64,000 bases of DNA from Blastococcus sp. TF02A-26. GTDB lineage: Bacteria > Actinomycetota > Actinomycetes > Mycobacteriales > Geodermatophilaceae. The stretch is from positions 215,373 to 279,372 of the forward strand of contig NZ_QOHG01000005.1 in assembly GCF_003319125.1 (NCBI RefSeq), written 5' to 3'. Below the pieces are notes generated by a model. It was not told the origin of the DNA, did not search any database, and was given only the letters and a program-made list of their open reading frames with translations. The translations under genes and the position numbers were made by a program. Below, in pieces: positions 11,325 to 19,499 of this stretch. Position 1 is the stretch's first letter. Every line of letters begins with the position of its first letter.

Positions 11325-12479
11325 TCAACGCGGATCGGGGACGGCACCTGGCCGCGGTGCGGTCCGTGAGGACCGCGATGCCATCGCCACCAGGGGGACG
11401 GCGGCCAGGAACAGGACGGCCACGACCGGTGGGCCACCCACCGCCCACGCCGCGAACACCAGCAGCGACGCGAGCTCGATGCCCACCCCGGCCACCGAGG
11501 TGAGGGTCGCCCGGTACGGACCCGTGATGCGCTCCTGGAGTCGCGCCTCGGCCACCACGAGCACCGCGAGGTACAGGCCGTAGGCGACCGCGAGGACAGC
11601 CACCGCGGCGGGCCGGGCCCACCCCGCGGCGGCGGCCAGCAGCACCCCGCTCCCGGCCAGCATCCCCAGCAGCACCGACGTCGGCAGCCGGGCGGCCCGG
11701 CCACCGAGGGCCGCACCCAGCGCTCCGGCCAGCGCCACCGCCAGCACGGTCCCCGGTACCGCGGCCTGGGGCACGCCCCAGTCCCGCGCCATGACCGGCA
11801 GGTACTCCTCGATCGCGTCGAGGCCACCCAGGAGCGCCACGGCGAGCACCACCAGGCGCAGGGCCGGCCGGCGCAGCGCCACCGCCACCGCCACCGACCA
11901 GCGCAGGGGCTGCCCGTCCTCCCCGCCGTCCTCCCCGCCGGGCTCCGGCGCGGGCGGCGGGGACGGGAAGCGCAGCGCCAGCGCGGCCGTGGCGAGGCAC
12001 AGCGCCACGCTGACCCAGCCGACCAGCTCGTACCCGCCGGCCACGACCAGGACGGTCGCCAGCCCGGCGGTGGGCACCTGGACCAGCAGCTCGGCCGCCG
12101 TCGTCCAGCCGTGCACGCGCGGGAAGGCATCGGCCGCGCCGTGGGACGCCAGGCCGTCGTAGAGCACCGCCTCCACCGTGCCGGAGGCCAGCGCACCGCC
12201 GACACCCCAGACGACGAAGCCGGCCGCGAACGAGGCAGCCCCCGGCGCCGACGTCCAGAGTCCGAACGCCACGGCCTCCAGCACGCCGGAGAGGACGAGG
12301 GCGCCGCGCCGGGACCACCGGTCGGCGAGCACGCCGGCAGGCACCTCGGCGAGGAACGCCGTGACCGACCAGAGCGCGAACAACCCGGAGACCTCTGCCT
12401 GCGACAGGCCGGCGTCCAGGAACAGCAGGGCGTACAGCGGGTACACCGGCGCCAGGCCGGAGAGGGCGGTCCAGCCCAC
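11325..12479 (-). CDS. MFS transporter
   Basis: An integral membrane permease of about 384 residues with 12 predicted helices in two six-helix halves, separated by a Pro/Gly/Glu-rich cytoplasmic loop (PPPAPEPGGEDGG). The loop motif LADRWSRRGAL is the MFS A-motif (G-x-x-x-D-R-x-x-R-R). Substrate is not evident; the closest general type is a drug or metabolite exporter. The start is uncertain. GTG 12479 already lies inside the first helix region, and an in-frame stop exists about 66 bases upstream, so a CTG start in between (adding LPAAARPLARLA) is possible. It lies convergent to the GGDEF-LarB gene. Confidence 0.85.
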   Translation of the reverse strand: MGWTALSGLAPVYPLYALLFLDAGLSQAEVSGLFALWSVTAFLAEVPAGVLADRWSRRGALVLSGVLEAVAFGLWTSAPGAASFAAGFVVWGVGGALASGTVEAVLYDGLASHGAADAFPRVHGWTTAAELLVQVPTAGLATVLVVAGGYELVGWVSVALCLATAALALRFPSPPPAPEPGGEDGGEDGQPLRWSVAVAVALRRPALRLVVLAVALLGGLDAIEEYLPVMARDWGVPQAAVPGTVLAVALAGALGAALGGRAARLPTSVLLGMLAGSGVLLAAAAGWARPAAVAVLAVAYGLYLAVLVVAEARLQERITGPYRATLTSVAGVGIELASLLVFAAWAVGGPPVVAVLFLAAVPLVAMASRSSRTAPRPGAVPDPR

Positions 12480-12630
12480 GGCGAGGCGGGCCAGCGGCCG
12501 TGCGGCGGCGGGCAGCGGGTCGGGCCGGGAGCGGGACGGGCGTCAACGGAACGGCATGCAGCGACGCTAGCGCGGTCCTGTGACCCGCCGCACGCGATTT
12601 CCCGGTCCGCCGTCGGCTAGGCTGCAGGAC

Positions 12631-12735
12631 GAGAAGGGGAGTAGCCCCCCGACCGCTGGTCGACATGCTGGCGCCGCCGCGAGGCGGTTCCCGGTCAGCG
12701 GGCCCACGTTCGCGTGGGTGGGCGAGACCTTCGAC
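12631..12735 (+). ncRNA. yybP-ykoY manganese riboswitch
   Basis: Cis-regulatory Mn2+-sensing aptamer in the leader of the GDT1-family exporter gene. The 5' hallmark GGGGAGTAGCC is at 12636-12646, the internal GTCGACAT at 12659-12666 matches the family's GUCAACAU-like segment, and the 3' hallmark GGCGAGACCTT is at 12721-12731. GAAGG (12633-12637) pairs with CCTTC (12728-12732) as P1. Internal hairpins are CGACC-GCT-GGTCG, CCGCC-GCGA-GGCGG and CCCACG-TTCG-CGTGGG. A TAGGCT box at 12618-12623 would start the RNA near 12630. The next 75 bases before GTG 12810 would be the expression platform. High Mn2+ is expected to turn the gene on. Confidence 0.88.
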
Positions 12736-12809
12736 TGAGCAGTGGATGCGCGCTGCCGGTCGGAGGCTGCCCGCACCCGCCCGGCTGTGCCGAGCGGAAG
12801 AGAGAACCC

Positions 12810-13412
12810 GTGCTGGTGCTGTCGGTGGTGGCGACCGCGTTCGTCCTCGTCCTGCCCGTGGAACTGCCGGACAAGACGCTCTTCGCCAGCCTCGTGCTGG
12901 CCACCCGCTTCGCGCCGCTGCCCGTCTTCGTCGGGGTGGGTACCGCGTTCGGCCTGCAGGTGGCCATCGCCGTCACGGCCGGCTCCCTGCTCACTCTGCT
13001 GCCCGAGGCCCTGGTCAGCGGTGTCGTCGCCGTGTTGTTCGTCGCCGGGGCGTTCATCCTGTGGCGCAGCGCCTCGAGCGGACCGGAGGACGACGCGGAC
13101 GGCGCCGACTCCCGCGAGGGCACCTCGTTCCTGCGGGCGGCGGCGATCTCCTTCGGCGTGCTGTTCGCCGCCGAGTGGGGCGACCTCTCGCAGTTGGCGA
13201 CCGCCGGCCTGGCCGCTCGCTACGAGGAGCCGCTGTCGGTGTTCCTCGGCGCCTGGGCAGCGCTGCTCGTGGTCTCCGGCCTGGCGGTGTTCCTGGGCAA
13301 GAAGCTCGCGGACCGCCTCCCGGTGGCCCTCATCCGCCGGATCGCCGCCGGCCTCTTCCTCGTGTTCGCCGTCTTCGCGGTCGCCGAGACCGTCCGCACG
13401 CTGGTCGGCTGA
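12810..13412 (+). CDS. TMEM165/GDT1 (UPF0016) family Mn/Ca exporter
   Basis: A 200-residue membrane protein with six predicted helices in two repeated halves. Each half carries the family cation motif: VELPDKT near residue 18 (a variant of E-x-G-D-K-T) and EWGDLSQ near residue 121. The halves are separated by an acidic loop (GPEDDADGADS). Family members exchange Mn2+ or Ca2+ for protons, and bacterial versions protect against Mn toxicity. The manganese riboswitch directly upstream strongly supports Mn2+ efflux. GTG 12810 has a GGAAGAGAG purine stretch upstream; earlier in-frame starts would place coding sequence inside the aptamer. Stand-alone gene. Confidence 0.9.
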   Translation: MLVLSVVATAFVLVLPVELPDKTLFASLVLATRFAPLPVFVGVGTAFGLQVAIAVTAGSLLTLLPEALVSGVVAVLFVAGAFILWRSASSGPEDDADGADSREGTSFLRAAAISFGVLFAAEWGDLSQLATAGLAARYEEPLSVFLGAWAALLVVSGLAVFLGKKLADRLPVALIRRIAAGLFLVFAVFAVAETVRTLVG

Positions 13413-13511
13413 GACCCACCCCGTCGGGGGGAGGTCCCGCCCGGGCCCTCAAGACCACCCGCCGGGCCGCCGTTGCCCCCTCTCCAGGCCGGACACGGGA
13501 GGAGAGCGGCC

Positions 13512-14939
13512 ATGGCCACGCGAGCGCGACCGTCGACCGCCGTCCTGGACGCGGCCGGCGACTCCGACCTCGACGGCGTCGTGCGCGTCGCCGCGGCCGT
13601 GACCGGGCTGGCCTGCGCCACCGTCAACCTGTTCGACGGGGAGCTCCAGCGCCAGCTCGCCGCGCACGGGTTCACCGGGGGCGCCAGTCCCCTGGACGGC
13701 TCGCTCTGCGCGACCCTGCTCCGGGACGGTGCCGAGGTCGTCGCGGTCGACGACCTCTCCGCGCTCCCCGGGTTCGCCGGCAACCCCTGGGTCGACGGTC
13801 GGCTGGCCCGCATCCGCGCCTACGCCGGCGCCGCCCTGGTCCTGGACGGGCAACTGGTCGGCAGCCTCTGCGTGTTCGACGACCGGGCGGCCGCGTTCAC
13901 CCCGGAGCAGGCGGCCCGGCTCACCGACCTGGCCGCCGTCCTGGTGGCCCTGCTGCAGCGCCGCCGGCAGACCGACGAGCTGGCCGAGCTGGCCGCCGCG
14001 AGCGAGCTGGCCAGGCACCAGGCCGAGGCGGCGAACGCCGAGCTGGCCGACTCCAACGCCTTCACCACCGCCCTGCTCGAGGCGCTGCCGCTCGGGATCG
14101 TGGCCGCGGACGCCCAGGGCCGGGTCCACCTGTTCAACCGGGTGAGCCGCGCCTGGCACGGTCTCGACGCCGATCCGGACGTCCCCATGGGCGAGGTCGC
14201 GCGGGCGTTCCAGCTGACGACCCCCTCGGGCCGACCCCTGGACGCCGCCGAGGTGCCGCTGTTCCGCGTGCTGGACCAGGGCCGCATCACCGACGTGCCC
14301 ATCGCCATCGCCGACCCGACCGGCCGGCTCCGTCTGGTCGAGTGCTCCGGCGAACCGGTCCACTCCGCCGACGGCACGCTGCTCGGCGCCGTCGTCGCCA
14401 TGGCCGACGTCACCGAGCGACGGGCGCTGGAGGAGGAGCTCCGGACGGCGGCCCTGCACGACCCGCTGACCGGGCTGCCCAACCGGACCCTGCTCGTCGA
14501 CCGGCTGTCGGCGCTGCTCATCGGGTCCGGGCGGGGCGCCGAGCCGTTCGCCGTCCTCTACTGCGACCTGGACGGCTTCAAACCGGTGAACGACCTGGCC
14601 GGACACGCCGCCGGCGACATCTGCCTGCGCAAGGCGGCCCGACGGCTCCGCAGCGCCGTCCGCCCCGGCGACACCGTGGCGCGGATCGGCGGCGACGAGT
14701 TCGTCCTGCTGTGCCCCGGCCTGCACGACGAGGACGCCGCCCAGGTCGTCGCCGACCGGGTGACCACCTCCTTCGACGAGCCGCTCGTGCTCGTCGACGG
14801 GGCCCGCTTCCACGTCGGCATCAGCGTCGGCGTCGCGCTCGGCACCGCCTCGGACACCCCGCAGTCCGCGCTGGCCCGCGCCGACGCCGCCATGTACCGC
14901 GTCAAGACCGCCCGCCGGTCACCCTCGGGCGTCCGCTGA
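13512..14939 (+). CDS. GAF-PAS diguanylate cyclase
   Basis: A 475-residue cytoplasmic signalling protein. A GAF domain (about residues 25-165) is followed by a short Ala/Glu-rich coiled coil (about 165-190), a PAS domain (about 190-300, LEALPLGIVAADAQGRV) and a GGDEF domain (about 305-470). The active site is IGGDEF near residue 393, with the I-site RPGD five residues before it, so a feedback-inhibited c-di-GMP synthase is expected. GTG-free start: ATG 13512 follows GGGAGGAG. The next gene is a paralogue with the same domain order; a perfect hairpin follows this gene's stop. Ligands of GAF and PAS are unknown. Confidence 0.9.
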   Translation: MATRARPSTAVLDAAGDSDLDGVVRVAAAVTGLACATVNLFDGELQRQLAAHGFTGGASPLDGSLCATLLRDGAEVVAVDDLSALPGFAGNPWVDGRLARIRAYAGAALVLDGQLVGSLCVFDDRAAAFTPEQAARLTDLAAVLVALLQRRRQTDELAELAAASELARHQAEAANAELADSNAFTTALLEALPLGIVAADAQGRVHLFNRVSRAWHGLDADPDVPMGEVARAFQLTTPSGRPLDAAEVPLFRVLDQGRITDVPIAIADPTGRLRLVECSGEPVHSADGTLLGAVVAMADVTERRALEEELRTAALHDPLTGLPNRTLLVDRLSALLIGSGRGAEPFAVLYCDLDGFKPVNDLAGHAAGDICLRKAARRLRSAVRPGDTVARIGGDEFVLLCPGLHDEDAAQVVADRVTTSFDEPLVLVDGARFHVGISVGVALGTASDTPQSALARADAAMYRVKTARRSPSGVR

Positions 14940-14940
14940 G

Positions 14941-14964
14941 CCGGTCACCCGTGTGGGTGACCGG
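14941..14964 (+). terminator. Hairpin between the two GAF-PAS-GGDEF genes
   Basis: CCGGTCACCC-GTGT-GGGTGACCGG is a perfect ten-base stem beginning two bases after the upstream stop codon. No U-tract. It could terminate or attenuate read-through into the paralogue. Confidence 0.55.
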
Positions 14965-15033
14965 CCGTTCCAGCTCCGCCGCCGTCCTGCCGTTGCGGGA
15001 GGGACCCCCACCGCCGCCCGAGACGAGGACGAC

Positions 15034-16404
15034 GTGACCGCCACGGTGCCCCACCGCACGCCCCGGTCCGAGGAGCAGCGCGCCGCGCTGCGCGACCTCG
15101 GCACCGGCGCGCCACCGGAGCAGGCGGAGCTGCGTGCGGTGCTGCGACTCGCCACCGCGGTGACCGGGGCGTCCCGCGCCGGTCTGAACCTCCTCGACGA
15201 GGAACAGCAGGTCACGCTGCTCGCCCACCGGGGGGAGCCCCGCCGCGTGCCGCGGGTCGAGTCGCTGTGCGCCCGCACCTCCCTGCGGCCCGGCGTCTTC
15301 TGGAGCCGGGACCTGCGCGCGGACGCCGACTACGCCGGCAACCCGTTCGTCGACGGGCGGATCGCCCGGCTGCGCTTCTACGCCAGCGCCCCGATGCGGA
15401 CCGCCGACGGCGACGTCATCGGCACGGTCTGCACCTGGGACGACGACGTCCTGGAGCTGACGCCCGAGCAGGTGGACCAGCTGGCCGACCTCGCCCAGGT
15501 GGCCCTCGCGCTGGTGGACCGCTACCGGGCCGCGGAGGCCGCCACCGCAGACCTCGCCGCGGCTCGCGCGTTCGACCGGGCCCTGTTCGACGCCCTGTCG
15601 GTGGGGGTGGTCGCCTCGGACGCGCAGGGGCAGCCCACCCGGGTCAATCGGGTGGTGGCCGACTGGGCCAGCGACCGCTGGGACGGCGATCGGCTCGTCG
15701 ACGCCCCCCTGCTGGAGGAGCTCTACCTCGCCGACGGCGTCACCCCGCTGGACCCCGGCTACGCGCCGCTGGTGCGGGCCGTCCGCGGCGAGCAGGTGCG
15801 CGACGTCGAACTGGTGGCCGGGCCGCCCGGTGGCCCGCGCCGGGTCACCCTGGCCACCGCCGAGCCCATCCACGAGACCGACGGCACGGTGCTCGGCGCG
15901 GTCGTCACGATCAAGGACATCACCGAGCAGCGGGCGCTGGAGGCCCGGCTGCGCGAGGCCGCCCTGCACGACCCGCTGACCGGGCTGCCCAACCGCGCCC
16001 TGGTGCTCGACCGGCTGGGGCAGGTGCTGCGCACCCAGCGGCGCGAGCACGGCCCGGCCGCGGTCGTCTACTGCGACCTGGACGGCTTCAAGGAGATCAA
16101 CGACACCGCCGGCCACGCCGCCGGGGACGCCGCCCTGTGCCGCGCCGCGGAGGCGCTGCAGTCGGCGGTCCGGCCCGGTGACACCGTCGGCCGGATGGGC
16201 GGCGACGAGTTCGTGGTCGTGTGCGCCGGGATCGGCACGGCTCAGGACGCCGCGGACCTGGTCGCCCGGATCGAGACGGCGCTCGGCGACCTGCGGGTCA
16301 GCTGCGGCACGGCGCTCTCCCGCCCCCGGGACACGCCCGACTCGCTGCTGCGCCGTGCCGACGAGGCGATGTACGCCGTCAAGCGCAGTCGTCGGGCCCA
16401 CTGA
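15034..16404 (+). CDS. GAF-PAS diguanylate cyclase, paralogue
   Basis: A 456-residue protein with the same layout as its upstream neighbour: GAF (about residues 30-165), PAS (about 180-295, LFDALSVGVVASDAQGQ) and GGDEF (about 300-450) with MGGDEF near residue 389 and the I-site RPGD. Both share phrases such as AALHDPLTGLPNR, YCDLDGFK and AGNPFVDGRIAR/AGNPWVDGRLAR, so they arose by tandem duplication and then diverged in the sensory part. The C-terminal end of the GGDEF domain is shorter than in the paralogue. GTG 15034 has GAGGA upstream. It should make c-di-GMP under product inhibition. Confidence 0.9.
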   Translation: MTATVPHRTPRSEEQRAALRDLGTGAPPEQAELRAVLRLATAVTGASRAGLNLLDEEQQVTLLAHRGEPRRVPRVESLCARTSLRPGVFWSRDLRADADYAGNPFVDGRIARLRFYASAPMRTADGDVIGTVCTWDDDVLELTPEQVDQLADLAQVALALVDRYRAAEAATADLAAARAFDRALFDALSVGVVASDAQGQPTRVNRVVADWASDRWDGDRLVDAPLLEELYLADGVTPLDPGYAPLVRAVRGEQVRDVELVAGPPGGPRRVTLATAEPIHETDGTVLGAVVTIKDITEQRALEARLREAALHDPLTGLPNRALVLDRLGQVLRTQRREHGPAAVVYCDLDGFKEINDTAGHAAGDAALCRAAEALQSAVRPGDTVGRMGGDEFVVVCAGIGTAQDAADLVARIETALGDLRVSCGTALSRPRDTPDSLLRRADEAMYAVKRSRRAH

Positions 16405-16416
16405 CCCGGCTCGGCG

Positions 16417-17259
16417 TCAGGCCGCCGGCCGCAGGACCGGCCGGACCTCGGCGAGGAACGCCTCCAGCGGCCGGGCCGGCCTGCCGGTCACCTGCTCGAC
16501 CACGCCGGTCACCGGCGCGAAGCTGCCGGCCCGCACGCGCTCGAAGGTCAGCACGGTGAGCTCCCGCCCGAACCCCGACAGTCCGTCCACGACCTCGTCG
16601 ATCGTGGACTCCCGGTGGACCACGGGCCGCCCGGCAGCGGCGGAGAGCAGCTCCGCGGTCCGCGGCAGCGTCAGGGCCTGCGGGCCGGTCAGCTCGTACA
16701 CCCGGCCGGCGTGGCCCTCCTCCAGCAGCGCCCGCTCGGCCACGGCCGCGATGTCGCCCGCATCGATCCAGGCGATCCGCGCACCGCCACTGGGGAACGG
16801 GAGGTCGCCGCCGCCGGCCACCTGGTCCAGGTGGAAGCGCGGGTCGGTGAAGACCTGCATGAACCAGCTCGGCCGCAGGACCGTCCACGGCCGGCCGCTG
16901 TCGCGCACGACCCGCTCGGCGCGCGGCGCCCACCCATCGGGGCCCGTCACGTCGGCGTCCTGCTCGGACAGCAGGACGACGCGGGCGGCCGGTGGCACCT
17001 CCTGGAGGAGGGCACCGATCAGCTCCGGCGCGTCCGCACGGTCGGGGCGGACGACGTACACCGCGTCGATCCCGGCCGTGGCCGCCGCCCAGTCGCCGGG
17101 GCGGTCCCAGGAGACGCCGGTCGGCCGCACGCCGTCGAGCGTGACGGTGGCCGGATCGCTGCTCCCACCGAGGACCTCGACGCCTCCGCGGGCGACCAGC
17201 GACCGGGCCAGCGGAGCACCGGTCTTGCCGCGCACCCCCGTGATCAGCACCCGTGCCAT
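16417..17259 (-). CDS. NmrA/SDR-a-type NAD(P)-binding reductase
   Basis: A 280-residue atypical short-chain dehydrogenase of the NmrA-like group. The N-terminal nucleotide-binding loop is VLITGVRGKTG. The canonical catalytic YxxxK is absent, as usual for NmrA or quinone-reductase-like members that act as redox sensors or NAD(P)H-dependent reductases. The pattern VLRPSWFMQVF and INxGDIAAVA (here IDAGDIAAVAERAL) is typical. ATG 17259 has GGAGGAG upstream on the minus strand. It is divergent from a MarR gene with two matching operators between them, suggesting an inducible detoxification enzyme. Confidence 0.85.
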   Translation of the reverse strand: MARVLITGVRGKTGAPLARSLVARGGVEVLGGSSDPATVTLDGVRPTGVSWDRPGDWAAATAGIDAVYVVRPDRADAPELIGALLQEVPPAARVVLLSEQDADVTGPDGWAPRAERVVRDSGRPWTVLRPSWFMQVFTDPRFHLDQVAGGGDLPFPSGGARIAWIDAGDIAAVAERALLEEGHAGRVYELTGPQALTLPRTAELLSAAAGRPVVHRESTIDEVVDGLSGFGRELTVLTFERVRAGSFAPVTGVVEQVTGRPARPLEAFLAEVRPVLRPAA

Positions 17260-17276
17260 GACTCCTCCTCGGGATA

Positions 17277-17291
17277 CTTGAGTGACTTAAG
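17277..17291. promoter_or_regulatory. MarR operator, site 1 (NmrA side)
   Basis: CTTGA-GTGAC-TTAAG, arms of five bases with one mismatch. It shares CTTGAGTG with site 2, and the centres are 43 bases apart, about four helical turns. Confidence 0.6.
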
Positions 17292-17319
17292 TTCCTGGGA
17301 GGACAGCCAAGCACAGGTG

Positions 17320-17334
17320 CTTGAGTGCATCAAG
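17320..17334. promoter_or_regulatory. MarR operator, site 2 (marR side)
   Basis: CTTGA-GTGCA-TCAAG, perfect five-base arms. It directly abuts a TAGTCT -10 box (17335-17340) that ends six bases before GTG 17347. Occupancy would block the marR promoter. Confidence 0.65.
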
Positions 17335-17346
17335 TAGTCTTTCGTC

Positions 17347-17754
17347 GTGACCGAGGCAGCGGAGTCGCTGGACCAGCAGCTGTGGGACTTCGTCTACGCC
17401 TACGACGCGGCCTACGACGCGGCGGCGCGCGCGGTCGGGCTGAGCGCGGCCCAGGCCTGCCTGCTCGACGCCCTCACCGGCGGCAGTCGCGCGATGGGCG
17501 AGCTCGCCACCGAGCTCCTGTGCGACGCGTCCAACGTCACCCAGCTCGCCGCCCGACTGGAGGCGCGGGGGCTCGTGGCGCGCGACCCCGATCCGGTGGA
17601 CCGGCGGGTGAAGCGGCTGTCCATCACGCCCGCGGGCCGGCAGGTGCACCAGACGGTTCGGGCGGGCTTCGACTTCCCCGCCGACCGCCTCGGACGCCTG
17701 TCCGATCCGGAGCGGCGCCAGCTCTCCCAGTTGATGTCGAAGCTGCTCGCTTGA
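17347..17754 (+). CDS. MarR-family transcriptional regulator
   Basis: A 135-residue winged-helix regulator: dimerisation helices at both ends, HTH MGELATELLCDASNVTQLAARLEARGLV and wing DPDPVDRRVKRLSITPAG. A single Cys (Cys60-type, in LLCDAS of the recognition region) could be redox-sensitive, though this is only a suggestion. GTG 17347 follows a TAGTCT box by six bases, so the mRNA is probably leaderless. It is divergent from the NmrA-like reductase and flanked by twin operators, so it likely represses both. A TipA-like merR gene follows on the same strand. Confidence 0.9.
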   Translation: MTEAAESLDQQLWDFVYAYDAAYDAAARAVGLSAAQACLLDALTGGSRAMGELATELLCDASNVTQLAARLEARGLVARDPDPVDRRVKRLSITPAGRQVHQTVRAGFDFPADRLGRLSDPERRQLSQLMSKLLA

Positions 17755-17755
17755 C

Positions 17756-17772
17756 CCTGACGCGGCGTCAGG
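17756..17772. promoter_or_regulatory. 17-base palindrome upstream of merR
   Basis: CCTGACGC-G-GCGTCAGG is a perfect palindrome just after the marR stop. TTGACC (17751-17756) overlaps its left edge and could be a -35. A dyad between -35 and -10 is the usual binding site of MerR proteins. A terminator for marR is the alternative. Confidence 0.5.
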
Positions 17773-17806
17773 CTGTGCACTCGTCGCCGTCAGGGAGGAG
17801 GGGCCC

Positions 17807-18556
17807 GTGAACGTGGGCGAGGTGGCCGCACTGGCCGGGGTCACGGTGCGCACGCTGCACCACTACGACCGCATCGGACTGCTGTCGCCGTCCGGGCGGA
17901 GCACGTCGGGCTACCGGCAGTACTCGCCGGCGGACCTGGACCGGCTGCACCAGGTGCTGGTCTACCGCGAGCTCGGGTTCCCCCTCGAGGAGGTCGCGAC
18001 GCTGATCGAGGCGTCCGACCCGGCCGAGCACCTGCGCCGGCAGCACCGGCTGCTGCGGGACCGGCTGGAGCGGACGCGGGCGATGGTCGCGGCCGTCGAG
18101 AAGGAGATGGAGGCGCGAGCGATGGGGATCAGCCTGAGCCCGGAGGAGCGGTTCGAGATCTTCGGCGAGCACGACCCGGAGCGGTACGAGGCCGAGGTCG
18201 AGGAGCGCTGGGGCGACACCGAGGCCTACGCCCAGTCCCGGCGCCGGACCGCGGCCTACACCAAGGAGGACTGGGTCCGGATCACGGCCGAGGGCGAGGA
18301 CCTGATGCAGCGGATGGCGACGGCGCTGCGGGCCGGTGTCGCGCCGGACACCGCTCCGGCGATGGACCTCGCGGAGGAGCACCGGCAGCAGATCGGCCGG
18401 GACTTCTACGACTGCCCGCCGGAGCTGCACGCGGCGCTGGGCCGGATGTACGTCGAGGACGAGCGGTTCACCGCGACCTACGAGGCGGTCGCGCCGGGCC
18501 TCGCGCAGTGGGTGAGCACCGCCGTCCAGGCCAACGCCGCCCGCCAGGAGGCGTAG
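17807..18556 (+). CDS. MerR-family regulator with TipAS domain
   Basis: A 249-residue transcriptional activator like TipAL. The N-terminal MerR domain (residues 1-70: VGEVAALAGVTVRTLHHYDRIGLLSPSGRS) binds DNA. A coiled coil (about 75-110) forms the dimer. The C-terminal TipAS domain (about 125-245: EERFEIFGEHDPERYEAEVEERWG, and YVEDERFTATYE) in the family traps thiopeptide-like antibiotics and multidrug ligands. GTG 17807 has GGAGGAGGGG upstream. A perfect palindrome in its promoter region suggests autoregulation. No obvious target gene follows on the same strand. Confidence 0.92.
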   Translation: MNVGEVAALAGVTVRTLHHYDRIGLLSPSGRSTSGYRQYSPADLDRLHQVLVYRELGFPLEEVATLIEASDPAEHLRRQHRLLRDRLERTRAMVAAVEKEMEARAMGISLSPEERFEIFGEHDPERYEAEVEERWGDTEAYAQSRRRTAAYTKEDWVRITAEGEDLMQRMATALRAGVAPDTAPAMDLAEEHRQQIGRDFYDCPPELHAALGRMYVEDERFTATYEAVAPGLAQWVSTAVQANAARQEA

Positions 18557-18567
18557 CCCTCGACGGA

Positions 18568-18627
18568 GGCATGGGATCCGATCCCCCCGCAGACGGGGGT
18601 ACGCACAGCGGGATCGGATCCCATGCC
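18568..18627. terminator. Long inverted repeat between convergent genes
   Basis: 18-base perfect arms (18568-18585 and 18610-18627), with an alternative inner hairpin CCCCCG-CAGA-CGGGGG in the loop. It separates the convergent merR and methyltransferase genes and has no U-tract. Its outer arm GGCATGGGA recurs in the repeat at 58591. Confidence 0.65.
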
Positions 18628-18633
18628 GCGGCC

Positions 18634-19425
18634 TCAGACGCGGATGAGCAGCTCGCCGTGGGTCATCGACAGCCAGCCGTCGTCGGCCGCGCCCCACCGC
18701 CGCCACGCGGCGGCGATCTGCTCGAGGTCGTCCGGCGTCGCCAGCCCGTAGGCGGTCGCCTGCTCGGCGAAGGACGACGCCGTCGCCCGCCCGGCCCACG
18801 AGGCGCCCCACCACTCCCGCTCCCCGGGCGTGGCGTAGCACCAGGACGACGTGCTGGCGACGACGTCCCGCAGCCCCGCCGCGTGCGCCCACGACAGCAG
18901 CCGGCGACCGGCGTCGGGCTCGGCGTCGTTGGCGCGGGCCACCCCGTAGTAGACCTCCAGCCAGCGGTCCAGGCCGCGGTCGCGCGGGAACCAGGTGAAC
19001 GTCGCGTAGTCCACGTCGCGGACCGCGACCACCCCGCCGGGCCGGCAGACCCGTGCCATCTCGCGCAGCGCGGCGACCGGGTCGGTGAGGTGCTGCAGCA
19101 CCTGGTGGGCGTGGACGACGTCGAAGGAGTCGTCGGCGGCCTCGAGCGCGTAGACGTCGCCGACCACGAACTCGACGGCGACCCCGGCACGCTCGGCCAC
19201 GGCACGCGCCTCGTCCAGCGGAGCGGCGACGTCGAGACCGACCACCCGCCCCGGCGCGACCCGGCGGGCGAGGTCCGCGGTGATCGTGCCGGGACCGCAC
19301 CCCACGTCGAGCAGGTCGACACCCGGGCGCAGGTGCGGGAGGAGGTAGCCGGCGGAGTTCTCCGCGGTCCGCCAGCGGTGCGACTGCAGGACCGGCTCGG
19401 CGTGTCCGTGGGTGTACGTGTCCAT
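18634..19425 (-). CDS. SAM-dependent class I methyltransferase
   Basis: A 263-residue Rossmann methyltransferase of the Methyltransf_11/UbiE-like type. Motif I is LLDVGCGPGTIT, motif II region is VVGLDVAAPLDEAR, and the post-II part reads FDVVHAHQVLQHLTDPVAALREMARVCRPGG. The C-terminal half (about residues 150-263) carries a substrate-cap-like segment rich in Trp. The methyl acceptor cannot be read from the sequence. ATG 19425 (MDTYTHGHAEPVLQSHRWRTAENSAGYL-like N-terminus) is preferred; a longer in-frame start at 19452 exists. It is transcribed from an AT-richer patch near 19470-19490. Confidence 0.88.
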   Translation of the reverse strand: MDTYTHGHAEPVLQSHRWRTAENSAGYLLPHLRPGVDLLDVGCGPGTITADLARRVAPGRVVGLDVAAPLDEARAVAERAGVAVEFVVGDVYALEAADDSFDVVHAHQVLQHLTDPVAALREMARVCRPGGVVAVRDVDYATFTWFPRDRGLDRWLEVYYGVARANDAEPDAGRRLLSWAHAAGLRDVVASTSSWCYATPGEREWWGASWAGRATASSFAEQATAYGLATPDDLEQIAAAWRRWGAADDGWLSMTHGELLIRV

Positions 19426-19499
19426 GCCGGGATCATGGACCCGCCGTCCCACTCAGCGAAACACCGTTCCCATATGTTGAGACAGCACCGCGCATGGGG

